From the NCBI GenBank assembly GCA_964569055.1, contig CAZMSZ010000140.1, positions 1 through 17,203 of the forward strand: a DNA stretch of 17,203 bases. Direction: 5' to 3'. The DNA comes from JAWLGW01 sp964569055. Lineage in GTDB: Bacteria > Planctomycetota > J058. The first letter of the stretch is position 1; each line of letters begins with the position of its first letter. Below, in pieces: positions 1 to 7,113 of the stretch. The notes under the pieces were generated by a model, which searched no databases, was not told the origin of the DNA, and saw nothing but the letters and a program-made list of their open reading frames with translations. A program made the translations under genes and the position numbers.

Positions 1-212
1 AAGCCGAAGAAGTCGTGGATCGTGCGCGGCCGCTCCATGGCGGTCACCGCGGACAGGTTCCCGTACCAGTGGGCCGACACGACCAGGATCGCCCGCGGCC
101 TGGGGACGGCGTTCCCGAACGCCCGCCAGGCGGACGAGAAGCGGTTGGTCTCGAGCGTGTTCATCGGGCTGCCGTGGCCGAGGAACGCGGCGGGGGTCAG
201 CGGGTCGCTCAT
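1..212 (-). CDS. ygiD: Class III extradiol dioxygenase, DODA/YgiD family (5' part only)
   Basis: Only the first 70 codons are visible; the gene runs off the left edge. The protein begins MSDPLTPAAFLGHGSPMN and continues with a VSAHWYGN segment and MERPRTIHDFFGF. The HGSP and SAHW motifs are hallmarks of the LigB-type class III extradiol dioxygenases annotated as 4,5-DOPA dioxygenase (YgiD). The His of HGSP is expected to be one of the metal ligands. The family opens aromatic catechol rings using Fe or Zn; the physiological substrate in bacteria is usually unknown. The start is the ATG at 212-210; an ATG 8 nt upstream is out of frame and meets a stop almost at once. The gene lies 120 nt downstream of capA on the same strand, so co-transcription is possible but not shown. 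Family assignment is firm; substrate is not. Confidence 0.85.
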   Translation of the reverse strand, partial: MSDPLTPAAFLGHGSPMNTLETNRFSSAWRAFGNAVPRPRAILVVSAHWYGNLSAVTAMERPRTIHDFFG

Positions 213-241
213 GGCGACATGGTCCCACGCCCCGGCCGTTG

Positions 242-255
242 CGGGCGGCCGCCCG
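242..255. repeat. 14-bp perfect palindrome between capA and the dioxygenase gene
   Basis: CGGGCGGCCGCCCG reads the same on both strands and includes a NotI site. It lies downstream of the capA stop and about 30 nt before the dioxygenase start. It could form a hairpin in the transcript but has no U-tract, so calling it a terminator is only a guess. Confidence 0.4.
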
Positions 256-332
256 GCTACTCCACCCGCAGCAGCGGCCAGCGGCGCAGGTCGTCGAGCT
301 CGTAGAGGGCCGACCGTCTCGATCGGCTGGGC

Positions 333-1442
333 TCACCAGCGCAGGGTCAGCGCGCCGTCCTCCTCCACCTGCGCCGTCGTCCCCAGGGGCGCGCCGGCGC
401 GGCGCAGCGCGTCGCACAGCCAGCGCGCCTCCTCGGACGAGGCGCGCTGGACGCGGAGCCGCGCGGTGCGCGTCGGGACCATCCGCAGGCGCACCAGGCG
501 CCCCGCGCCGTCGAGCGCCGGGAAGTACATCAAGGCGAGCTCGCCGCGGAACGCCTCGTAGCCGCCGATCCCTTCGTAGTCGTTCAGGAAGTCGCCGCAG
601 CCATACAGGACCAGGCGCTCACGGTGGACCTCGATCCCCGTCGCGTGGTGCGAGGAGTGCCCGTGAACCACGTCGGCGCCCCCGGCGTCGATCAGCGCGC
701 GCGCGAAGCGACGCTGGGCGGGGTCGATCGCCCGGACCCAGTTGGGGCCCCAGTGGATCGAGACCACCACGACGTCGCCGGGGCGACGCGACGCCTGGAC
801 GCGCTCGGCGACCGCGGCCGCGGTCTCGGGCTCGAGGTCGTCCAGGAGCGCCACGCCAGGACGGCCGGCCCGCGCCCGCCACTCCGGGGGGATCCCGCTG
901 CTCGCCGCCCCCAGCGCCACGATCACCAGGCGCCCGCCGCCGCGCAGCGGCAGGACCGCCGGCGTCCAGGCCTCCGCCGCGTCGCGGCCGGCGCCCGCGG
1001 TGTGGACGCCCGCCCGCTCGAGCGCCGCCAGCGTCTCGAGCAGCCCGGCCTCGCCCCAGTCGAGGACGTGGTTGTTGGCGAGCGCGCAGCAGTCGATCCG
1101 CGCCGCGGTGAGGCAGGCCACGTGCGCGGGGTGGGTCCGATAGTGCACCGCCTTGCCGGGCCAGGGGTGCTCGCTGCGGGTCACGGCCGTCTCGAGGTTG
1201 ATCACCCGCGCCTCGGGCGCCTCCTCCTCCAGCACGGCCAGCGCGTCGCCCCACACGTAATCCCGCCCGACCGCGCGCGGGACCGGGCCGCTCGCCGCCT
1301 CGGCGAGCTCGACGTACGTGCGGGCGTCCTCGACCCACTCCTCGTGGAGCCGCGGCGGGAGCGGGCGCGCGAGGATCTGGTCGATCCCGCGGCCGAGCAT
1401 CACGTCGCCGCACAGGAAGATCACGCGCTCGGCCGGGGGCAT
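333..1442 (-). CDS. CapA-family (poly-gamma-glutamate biosynthesis-like) metallophosphatase-fold protein
   Basis: A complete 369-aa protein of the CapA / PGA_cap family, which has a calcineurin-like metallophosphoesterase fold. Visible family motifs are GDVMLGR (12-18), NLE (82-84), NNHVLDWG (123-130), HWGPNW (230-235), HGHSSHH (260-266) and YGCGDFLNDYEG (280-291); together these supply the expected metal-binding Asp, Asn and His residues. There is no signal peptide or membrane segment, unlike Bacillus CapA, and no capB or capC neighbour, so a role in polyglutamate capsule is doubtful. Such solitary CapA-like proteins are common in environmental bacteria and their reaction is unknown. The start at 1442-1440 is supported by AGGACGG 7-13 nt upstream. 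The longer minus-strand frame continuing to 2105 overlaps mgtE and is rejected. The gene lies 176 nt downstream of mgtE. Confidence 0.85.
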   Translation of the reverse strand: MPPAERVIFLCGDVMLGRGIDQILARPLPPRLHEEWVEDARTYVELAEAASGPVPRAVGRDYVWGDALAVLEEEAPEARVINLETAVTRSEHPWPGKAVHYRTHPAHVACLTAARIDCCALANNHVLDWGEAGLLETLAALERAGVHTAGAGRDAAEAWTPAVLPLRGGGRLVIVALGAASSGIPPEWRARAGRPGVALLDDLEPETAAAVAERVQASRRPGDVVVVSIHWGPNWVRAIDPAQRRFARALIDAGGADVVHGHSSHHATGIEVHRERLVLYGCGDFLNDYEGIGGYEAFRGELALMYFPALDGAGRLVRLRMVPTRTARLRVQRASSEEARWLCDALRRAGAPLGTTAQVEEDGALTLRW

Positions 1443-1456
1443 TGGGCGCCGTCCTG
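1443..1456 (-). promoter_or_regulatory. Translation initiation leader of capA, near-copy of the mgtE leader
   Basis: On the minus strand the 14 nt before the capA ATG read CAGGACGGCGCCCA. The mgtE leader (2615-2628) reads CAGGACGGACCCCA, 12 of 14 identical. AGGA is a plausible Shine-Dalgarno core 9 nt before the ATG in both. It fixes the start choice for each gene. Confidence 0.55.
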
Positions 1457-1576
1457 GACCCTTCGCCGGCGGGGCGCAGGCGCGAGGGTCCGCCCGAGAC
1501 CCGGAGCAAACGACCGCGCGTTCGCCGCGCCGCGCTGCGGCGGCGAGCAGCGTCGAGAACGCGGTCGACTGGGCGT

Positions 1577-1596
1577 ACCGAGGCGAGCCGCTCGGT
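1577..1596 (-). terminator. Hairpin just downstream of mgtE, possible terminator
   Basis: ACCGAG (1577-1582) pairs with CTCGGT (1591-1596) around an 8-nt loop, with a nested CGAG/CTCG alternative (1584-1594). It lies about 22 nt past the mgtE stop on the minus strand. No U-run follows, so it is only a candidate terminator. The rest of the 1443-1618 gap shows no gene. Confidence 0.3.
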
Positions 1597-1618
1597 CGAT
1601 CTGACGCGAGGGGCGCGG

Positions 1619-2614
1619 TCAGCGGGTCAGGATCAGCCCCGCGACGTTGAAGTAGAACAGCAGCGTGCACAGGTCGGCCGAGGCGAGCACGATCGGGCCG
1701 GCGGCGATGCGCGGGTCGCCGCGCAGGGCGCGCACCGCGGTGGGCAGCAGCACGCCGAGCATGCAGGCGGTGATCATGGCGAGCGCGATGCTCCCGCCGA
1801 TCGCCAGGGCCGGCGCGGGCGTGCCCTTCCACAGCCAGGCGATCCCGCCCACCGAGGCGCCCGAGGCGACGCCGAGCAGGATCGCCGCGAGGAACTCGCT
1901 CCAAAGGTTCTCCAGGAGCGCCTTCCACTTGATGCTCGCGCTCCCGTGGAGGGCGTGCACGGTGATCGTCATGGACTGCATGGAGACGCTCTCGGCGAGC
2001 GCGAGCACGACGGGCACGAACAGCGCGAGCACGATCTGGGCCTGCAGCAGCGGCTCGTAGAACCCCGACAGGATCGCGCAGGCAGTGCCGCCGCCGATGT
2101 TGCACAGCAGCCAGGGGAAGCGGTCCTTGAAGCTGGCGAGGGGCGAGGCCTTGGACCGCGCGAGGTGGACGCCGACGAGCTGGAACACGTCGTCGCGCTG
2201 CCGCTTCTCGGCGACGTCGAGCACCTCGTCGGTGAACAGGCCGACGTCGGCCACGCCGAGCACTCGCCGGTCGGCGTCCACCACCGGGAAGGCCAGGAAC
2301 TTGTGCTGAATGAAGAATTCGCAGGCGATCTTCACGGTCGCCTCGGCCGGGATCGCGACCACGCGCGGGACCATGATCTCGTCGATCCGCTGCTCGGGGC
2401 GGGCCATGAGCAAGCGGCGGGTCGGGACCACCCCGGCGAGGCGCTCCTCCGCGTCGACCACGTAGAAGTAGACGATCGCCTCGGGCAGGTGCTGCGCGCG
2501 TAAGTCCGCCAGGGCGACCTCTACGGTGCGACCGGCGGCCAGGGTCACGATCCGCTCCGACATGTGAGCGGTGATGGGGTCGGTGAGGTTCTCGGCGCTG
2601 AGCTTGCGCTTCAT
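1619..2614 (-). CDS. mgtE: Short MgtE-type magnesium transporter (CBS pair plus membrane domain, no N-domain)
   Basis: A 331-aa protein. Residues about 10-138 form a tandem CBS pair (HLPEAIVYFYVVD, IMVPRVVAIPAEATV, FPVVDADRRVLGVAD), the regulatory, ligand-sensing part of MgtE. Residues about 165-331 are the MgtE membrane domain, opening with RFPWLLCNIGGG and holding about five hydrophobic segments. Family MgtE proteins are about 450 aa and start with a superhelical Mg2+-sensing N-domain, which is absent here. The usual GGNxGxQS-like stretch reads AESVSMQS (207-214). An Asp at the place of the family's pore Asp is retained (D314 in ASADLCTLLFYF). It is therefore probably a divalent-cation (Mg2+) channel or transporter of a divergent subgroup. 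The start at 2614 has AGGACGG upstream; the 18-codon upstream extension has no comparable site. Confidence 0.8.
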   Translation of the reverse strand: MKRKLSAENLTDPITAHMSERIVTLAAGRTVEVALADLRAQHLPEAIVYFYVVDAEERLAGVVPTRRLLMARPEQRIDEIMVPRVVAIPAEATVKIACEFFIQHKFLAFPVVDADRRVLGVADVGLFTDEVLDVAEKRQRDDVFQLVGVHLARSKASPLASFKDRFPWLLCNIGGGTACAILSGFYEPLLQAQIVLALFVPVVLALAESVSMQSMTITVHALHGSASIKWKALLENLWSEFLAAILLGVASGASVGGIAWLWKGTPAPALAIGGSIALAMITACMLGVLLPTAVRALRGDPRIAAGPIVLASADLCTLLFYFNVAGLILTR

Positions 2615-2669
2615 TGGGGTCCGTCCTGAGTGCGCGGGTTCCGGCGGACGCGCGGCGCCGCGCCCCACA

Positions 2670-2684
2670 CGCCCTCGGAGGGCG
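2670..2684. repeat. Short GC hairpin upstream of mgtE
   Basis: CGCCCT and AGGGCG pair around a 3-nt loop (CGG). It lies between the secreted-protein stop and the mgtE start. It may contribute to termination of the upstream gene; no U-tract is present. Confidence 0.3.
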
Positions 2685-2712
2685 AGCGGTGGGCGCGGAG
2701 CTGCGCGCGACG

Positions 2713-2734
2713 ACGCGCGGCTCGCGCCGCGCGT
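2713..2734 (-). terminator. Strong 9-bp hairpin, candidate terminator of the small secreted-protein gene
   Basis: ACGCGCGGC (2713-2721) and GCCGCGCGT (2726-2734) are perfect complements around a TCGC loop. On the minus strand the hairpin begins about 15 nt after the stop of the frame ending at 2750, where a terminator would be expected. There is no U-run, which is common in very GC-rich genomes. mgtE follows on the same strand. Confidence 0.45.
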
Positions 2735-2749
2735 TGAGCTGGAGTCGGC

Positions 2750-3214
2750 TCAGGACGAGGGAGGCGCGCGCCCGCAGAACGCCCGGGGGCGCGTCGAGAG
2801 CGGGCCGTCCGCGCGGTGGCGTGGCGCCGCTCGGGCGGAGAGGTCGGGGCCCGGCAGCACGAGCGGGCCGCTGATATGACCGACGCCGGTGCGGTGACCG
2901 CGTCGGGTGCGCGAGGCGTCGGCTCGGCGCGAGTGCTCGGGGGAGCGCTTGGCGCGCGAGGCGCTCCAGCGCGCGTCGGCGTCCAGGCGCGTGCGCTGGT
3001 TCGGCGTCGAACCGAGCGCGGTCGCGAGGCGGGCGCTCGCGGGGGGCGCGCGGTCGCTTGCATGCGGCGCGCGGCCGCTGGTGGGGGGCGCCCGGTCGCC
3101 GGGCCGCGCGAGCAGCGGTGAGAGGAGGAGCGAGAGGAGCAACACGAGCAGCGCGCCGCCCGTCGCGGCCGGTGGGCGCGAGGCGAAACGGGCCGTCGTG
3201 GAGCTGCTCGGCAT
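2750..3214 (-). CDS. Putative small secreted protein, function unknown
   Basis: A 154-aa frame not recognised as any family. Its N-terminus looks like a Sec signal peptide: basic MPSSSTTARFASR, a hydrophobic core ALLVLLLSLLLSPLLA (residues about 21-36) and a likely cleavage after LLA before RPGD. The rest is rich in Arg, Ala, Pro and Ser. A near-exact 17-nt direct repeat 42 nt apart encodes a repeated DRAPP block 14 residues apart. Third codon positions are almost all G or C, but an overlapping plus-strand frame (2907-3329) shares the same third positions, so this does not decide the strand; the signal peptide and the hairpin after the stop favour minus. No Shine-Dalgarno is seen before the ATG. 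It is divergent from the kinase gene. It could be non-coding. Confidence 0.42.
   Translation of the reverse strand: MPSSSTTARFASRPPAATGGALLVLLLSLLLSPLLARPGDRAPPTSGRAPHASDRAPPASARLATALGSTPNQRTRLDADARWSASRAKRSPEHSRRADASRTRRGHRTGVGHISGPLVLPGPDLSARAAPRHRADGPLSTRPRAFCGRAPPSS
3041..3099. repeat. 17-nt direct repeat with 42-bp period
   Basis: GGGGGGCGCGCGGTCGC (3041-3057) and GGGGGGCGCCCGGTCGC (3083-3099) differ at one base and lie exactly 14 codons apart. They sit inside the putative secreted-protein gene, where they encode the two DRAPP blocks. Confidence 0.6.
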
Positions 3215-3346
3215 GCGGTCGCGATTAGGACACGTGGTGACGATCGGGGCAACCGGCGGCGGGCGCGGGCGTGCACGGCCGACGCGGCCCGTGGTCGCCC
3301 GCCCGCTGCGCGCGCCCTCCAGCGGGTAGCCTGGTGGGGGCGAGGA

Positions 3347-3366
3347 GCGTTCCAGCCGTGGAACGC
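3347..3366. promoter_or_regulatory. Perfect 20-bp dyad upstream of the kinase operon, predicted binding site of the NtrC-like regulator
   Basis: GCGTTCCAGCCGTGGAACGC has two perfectly complementary 8-nt arms around GCCG. The same dyad with the same spacing occurs twice in front of the RND operon (7161-7180, 14/20 identical; 7192-7211, 16/20 identical). A degenerate copy (left half GTGTTC) begins exactly 31 bp further on at 3378. The regulator gene is in the operon downstream, so autoregulation is the simplest reading. The divergent secreted-protein gene could also be affected. Confidence 0.65.
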
Positions 3367-3437
3367 CGCGTGGCGGAGTGTTCTGCTGGCGGGGCGGTCC
3401 GCGCCGCTGAAGCCTGGCGGCGGCCGTGGCCGACCGC

Positions 3438-3453
3438 CGGCCACGGACTTGCG
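3438..3453 (+). promoter_or_regulatory. Weak -24/-12 (sigma-54-like) element before the kinase gene
   Basis: GG (3439-3440) and TTGC (3449-3452) have the exact sigma-54 spacing (GG-N10-GC). The -24 half is CGGCCAC rather than TGGCACG. Its distance from the upstream dyad differs by only 1 bp from that in the RND promoter. The predicted start, about 3464, would fall inside the GGAGG ribosome site, leaving a very short leader; this weakens the call. Confidence 0.35.
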
Positions 3454-3460
3454 AGGGGTC

Positions 3461-3465
3461 GGAGG
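3461..3465 (+). promoter_or_regulatory. Shine-Dalgarno site that sets the kinase start
   Basis: GGAGG lies 5 nt before the ATG at 3471. It favours this start over an in-frame ATG at 3426, which has no such site. Confidence 0.7.
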
Positions 3466-3470
3466 TGCGC

Positions 3471-5750
3471 ATGAGCGTCGAGGGAGCCCGGGCCGAGGTC
3501 GCGCCGCGTCACGAGCAGGCGAGCTTCCTCTCGCTGGCGGAGACGGTCTCCTCGCTGATCGCGCTGGTGCAAGACGGCGCGCTGATCTACATCAACCCGG
3601 CCGGCTGCGCCCTCTTCGGCCGCTCCAAGCAGGACCTGCTCGGGCGCGGCTACTGCGAGCTGCTCCACCCCGACGACCGGGCCGCGGCGCTGGCCCGCGA
3701 GGCGGCTCGCCTGGCGGGCGAGCCGCGCGACAAGCGCCCGACCGACCGCTTCGTGCACGCCGACGGGCGCACCCTGTGGCTGGAGTGCTCGCTGGACGTG
3801 GTCGACCTCGAGGGGCGCCCCACCACGCTGGTCACCGGGCACGACGTCAGCGAGCGGCGGCGGGTCGAGGAGGAGCTGCGGCGCAGCGAGGCCCGGCTGG
3901 CGGAGGCGCAGCGGATCTCGCACATCGGGAGCTGGGAGTGGGACGTGCGCGCCGACACGCTGGTGTGGTCGGACGAGCTGCGCCGGATCTACGGCGCCGA
4001 CCCGCGCGACTTCGGCGGCACGATCGAGGGCTACCTGGCCATGGTGCACGAGGACGACCGCGCGGCCGCGCGAGACGTCTTGACCCGCGCGCTCGAGCGC
4101 GGCGGGCCGTTCAGCTTCGAGCACCGCGTGCAGCGCGCCGAGGGCGAGGCGCGCGTCGTGTTCGGCCGCGGGCAGGTGTTCTTGGGCCCGGGCGGCTCGG
4201 CGGTGCGGGTGGCGGGCACGGGGCAGGACGTGACCGAGCGCCGCCGCATGGAGGAGGAGCTGCGCCGGCGCGAGGCCGCCCTGCGCGAGAGCGAGGCGCG
4301 CTTCCGCAACCTGTGCGAGCAGGCGCCCGTCATGCTGATGTCGTTCGACCCGGCGGGCCGCGTGCGGGACGTGAGCGACTTCTGGCTGCGGACCATGGGC
4401 TACGCCCGCGAGGAGGTGGTGGGCGCGGTCGGCATGAGCTTCATCACCGAGGCCTCGCGCGTCCGGCTGCTCGAGGCGATCGCCGAGAACGAGCGGCGGC
4501 GCGACGTGGTGATCCGCAACCTGCCGATCCGGGGCGTCCGCAAGGACGGGAGCACGATCGACCTCCTGGCGACGAGCGTGGCGCAGGTCGGCGACGAGGG
4601 CGAGCCGCTGGGCGCGATCTGCGTCGAGCTCGACGTGACCGACCTGCAGCGGGCGGAGACGGCCCTGCGGGAGAGCGAGGAGCGCTACCGCGCGCTGGTG
4701 GAGCACGCCCCCGAGGCGATCATGGTGCTCGACGTCGAGACCGGGAAGTTCGTCGACGCCAACCGCCACGCCGAGACGCTGTTCGGCTACTCGCGCGAGC
4801 GGCTGCTGACCATGGGGCCGCTCGACTTCTGCTCCGAGCACCAGTCGGACGGGCGGGCGCCCTGCGAGATCGTCCAGGAGAAGAGCCGGCAGGTGCTCGA
4901 CGGCGAGACGGCCGTCTACGAGTTCACCCACGTCGACGCGACCGGCCGCGAGATCGTGTGCCAGAAGCTGGTCTCGCGCCTCCCCGCCGCCGGCCGCCAG
5001 CTGATCCGCATGCGGCTGGTCGACATCACCGAGCACAAGCGGCTGCAGGAGCAGATCCGTCACGCCGAGAAGGCCGCCGCGGTGGGCGTCCTCGCCGCCG
5101 GCGTGGCGCACGAGATCGGCAACCCGCTCCTCGCGCTGTCCATGGCGACCGAGAGCCTCGAGCGCCGCGCGTGCGACGACTACTCGCGCCGCAAGCTGGC
5201 GCTGATCCGCGAGCACGTCGACCGGATCTCCCGGATCGTGCGGCAGATGCGCGACCTGTTCCACCCGCGCCGCGGCGAGCGGACGCGCTGCGACCTCAAC
5301 CGGGTCGTGCAGCGCGCGGTCGACATGGTCCGCCACGACACGCGGGCCGCGGGCGCGGACGTCTGCTACGAGCTGGCCGAGGCGCTCCCGCCCGTGCAGG
5401 CGGTGGAGGACGAGCTCACGCAGGTGTGCATCAACCTGGCGCTGAACGCGTTCGACGCCATGGCGGCGACCGCGCACGAGCGCCCGGCCCGGCTCACGAT
5501 CCGCTCGGGCGCGGCCGGCGGCCAGGTCCGGGTCGCGTTCCGCGACACGGGGCCCGGCGTGGCGCGCGAGCACCGCTCCAACCTGTTCCAGCCGTTCTTC
5601 ACCACCAAGGAGGTCGGCCAGGGGACGGGCCTCGGCCTCACGATCAGCTACCGGATCCTGCAGGAGCACGGCGGGGTCCTGCGGCTCGAGGACGAGCCGG
5701 GCCCCGGGGCCGCGTTCGTGTTCGAGCTCCCGGCCGGCGAGGCGGGTTGA
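3471..5750 (+). CDS. Soluble sensor histidine kinase with four PAS domains, NtrB-like
   Basis: A 759-aa kinase. Four PAS domains can be read at about 18-130 (ALIYINPAGCALFG), 148-258 (ISHIGSWEWDVR, a PAS_3-type fold), 275-395 and 403-525 (GKFVDANRHAETLFGYS), joined by charged helical linkers such as RRRVEEELRRSEARL. The dimerisation helix has H547 in VAHEIGNPLLAL, the expected phosphorylated His. The ATPase domain shows the N-box (NLALNAFDAM, N655/N659), DTGPGV (D692) and GQGTGLGL (716-723). No transmembrane helix is present, so it should sense a cytoplasmic signal; no ligand can be named. The stop is 1 nt before the response-regulator ATG, marking them as partners. A perfect dyad and a -24/-12-like element lie upstream. 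Confidence 0.93.
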   Translation: MSVEGARAEVAPRHEQASFLSLAETVSSLIALVQDGALIYINPAGCALFGRSKQDLLGRGYCELLHPDDRAAALAREAARLAGEPRDKRPTDRFVHADGRTLWLECSLDVVDLEGRPTTLVTGHDVSERRRVEEELRRSEARLAEAQRISHIGSWEWDVRADTLVWSDELRRIYGADPRDFGGTIEGYLAMVHEDDRAAARDVLTRALERGGPFSFEHRVQRAEGEARVVFGRGQVFLGPGGSAVRVAGTGQDVTERRRMEEELRRREAALRESEARFRNLCEQAPVMLMSFDPAGRVRDVSDFWLRTMGYAREEVVGAVGMSFITEASRVRLLEAIAENERRRDVVIRNLPIRGVRKDGSTIDLLATSVAQVGDEGEPLGAICVELDVTDLQRAETALRESEERYRALVEHAPEAIMVLDVETGKFVDANRHAETLFGYSRERLLTMGPLDFCSEHQSDGRAPCEIVQEKSRQVLDGETAVYEFTHVDATGREIVCQKLVSRLPAAGRQLIRMRLVDITEHKRLQEQIRHAEKAAAVGVLAAGVAHEIGNPLLALSMATESLERRACDDYSRRKLALIREHVDRISRIVRQMRDLFHPRRGERTRCDLNRVVQRAVDMVRHDTRAAGADVCYELAEALPPVQAVEDELTQVCINLALNAFDAMAATAHERPARLTIRSGAAGGQVRVAFRDTGPGVAREHRSNLFQPFFTTKEVGQGTGLGLTISYRILQEHGGVLRLEDEPGPGAAFVFELPAGEAG

Positions 5751-5751
5751 C

Positions 5752-7113
5752 ATGTTCCGGATCCTGGTGGTCGACGACGAGCCCGCGATCCGCTCCGAGC
5801 TCGAGGAGGCGCTGCAGGAGGCCGGCTGGGAGACGCGCAGCGCCGCCGACGGCCGCGCCGCGCTCGAGCTGGCCGGGGCGCAGTCGTTCGACCTGTGCCT
5901 CTCCGACCTGCGCATGCCCACCATGGGCGGCCTGGAGCTGGTCGAGCGGCTGCGCGAGGGCAGCCCCGAGACCATGGTCATGCTCATGACCGCCTACGGC
6001 GAGCTCGACACCGCCCTGGCGGCGCTCCGCCTCGGGGCGGTGGACTACCTGCTCAAGCCGTTCAAGCACGACGAGCTGGTGTGCAAGATCCGGCGCCTGG
6101 CCGAGCACCGCCGCCTGATCCTCGAGAACCGCAACCTGCGCCGCGCGGTCGAGGCCGCCGCGCCCTCGGGCATGGTGGGCCGCAGCTCCGCCATGGCGGA
6201 CGTGCTGGACGTGATCGACCGGGTGGCCTCGCTCCCGAGCCACGTCCTGATCACCGGCGAGAGCGGGACCGGCAAGGACCTCGTGGCGCGCGCGATCCAC
6301 GCCCGGGGCAGCCGCGCCGGCGCGCCGTTCGTGCCGATCAACTGCGCCGCGATCCCCGAGGCGCTGCTCGAGAGCGAGCTGTTCGGGCACGTGAAGGGCG
6401 CGTTCACGGGCGCGCTCGAGAACAAGGAGGGGCTGCTGCGCACGGCCGGCGAGGGGACGGTGTTCCTCGACGAGCTCGGGGACATGCCGCTCGCGGTGCA
6501 GGCCAAGCTCCTCCGCGCGCTCGAGAGCCGCGAGCTGCAGCCCGTCGGCTCCACCCGCCGCGTGCAGCTCCAGGCGCGCGTGGTGGCGGCGACCCACCGG
6601 CGCCTGCTGGACGAGGTGGCCGCGGGCCGGTTCCGCGAGGACCTCTACTACCGCCTGGCGGTGGTCGAGCTCCACGTCCCGCCCCTGCGCGAGCGGCGCG
6701 AGGACATCCCGCTCCTGGCGCAGCACTTCGTGGAGAAGTACGCGCGCGAGCTCGGCCGGAACGTGACCGGGATCTCGCGCGAGGCGCTGCGCCTGCTCGC
6801 GGGCCACGACTGGCGCGGGAACGTCCGCGAGCTCTCCAACGCGATCGAGCGCGCGGTGATCTTCGCCGCCGGCCCCGAGCTGAGCGCGGCCGACCTCCCC
6901 GGGCACGTCCGCGCGGCCACGCCGCGCGAGCCGGACTACGTCAAGAACCTCCGCGACGCGACGGCCGAGTTCGAGCGCGCGCACATCCTGCGCGTGATCG
7001 AGGAGAGCGGCGACAACAAGCGCAAGGCGGCCAAGCTGCTGGGGATCGGCGTGACCTCGCTGTACCGCAAGCTCGGCCAGCCGGCGCACTCGCCCGACGG
7101 CGCCGACGACTAG
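5752..7113 (+). CDS. NtrC-family sigma-54-dependent response regulator
   Basis: A 453-aa protein with the full NtrC layout. The receiver domain (1-120) has D8/D9, phosphoacceptor D52 (LCLSDLRMP), T80 and K102 (LLKPF). The AAA+ domain (about 140-375) has Walker A GESGTGKD (169-176), the sigma-54-contacting GAFTGA loop intact (216-221) and Walker B VFLDE (237-241). A Fis-type helix-turn-helix lies at about 422-441 (NKRKAAKLLGIGVTSLYRKL). It should bind enhancer DNA once phosphorylated by the kinase encoded 1 nt upstream and drive open-complex formation by sigma-54 polymerase. The RND operon 185 nt downstream carries a matching -24/-12 promoter and paired dyads, so it is the most likely target. 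AtoC, ZraR and HydG are relatives, but a specific ortholog cannot be named. Confidence 0.95.
   Translation: MFRILVVDDEPAIRSELEEALQEAGWETRSAADGRAALELAGAQSFDLCLSDLRMPTMGGLELVERLREGSPETMVMLMTAYGELDTALAALRLGAVDYLLKPFKHDELVCKIRRLAEHRRLILENRNLRRAVEAAAPSGMVGRSSAMADVLDVIDRVASLPSHVLITGESGTGKDLVARAIHARGSRAGAPFVPINCAAIPEALLESELFGHVKGAFTGALENKEGLLRTAGEGTVFLDELGDMPLAVQAKLLRALESRELQPVGSTRRVQLQARVVAATHRRLLDEVAAGRFREDLYYRLAVVELHVPPLRERREDIPLLAQHFVEKYARELGRNVTGISREALRLLAGHDWRGNVRELSNAIERAVIFAAGPELSAADLPGHVRAATPREPDYVKNLRDATAEFERAHILRVIEESGDNKRKAAKLLGIGVTSLYRKLGQPAHSPDGADD

Noticed and set aside
108..123. GGCGTTC-CC-GAACGCC palindrome, resembling the dyad half-sites
   Set aside because: It lies inside the conserved dioxygenase coding sequence (FGNAVP) and has 2-nt instead of 4-nt spacing with longer arms, so chance and coding constraint explain it.
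1443..2105. Upstream extension of the CapA frame to 590 aa
   Set aside because: It overlaps mgtE antiframe sequence of low-complexity Arg/Ala; the family N-terminus (VIFLCGDVMLGR) begins just after the ATG at 1442.
2907..3329. Plus-strand 140-codon frame in the region before the kinase gene
   Set aside because: High third-position GC is shared with the opposite frame; no motif, no signal peptide and no ribosome site, and it ends in Arg/Pro-rich sequence.
3225..5987. 920-codon minus-strand frame opposite the histidine kinase
   Set aside because: Rich in Leu, Ala, His, Asp and Val from antisense reading of a real kinase gene; no domain visible.
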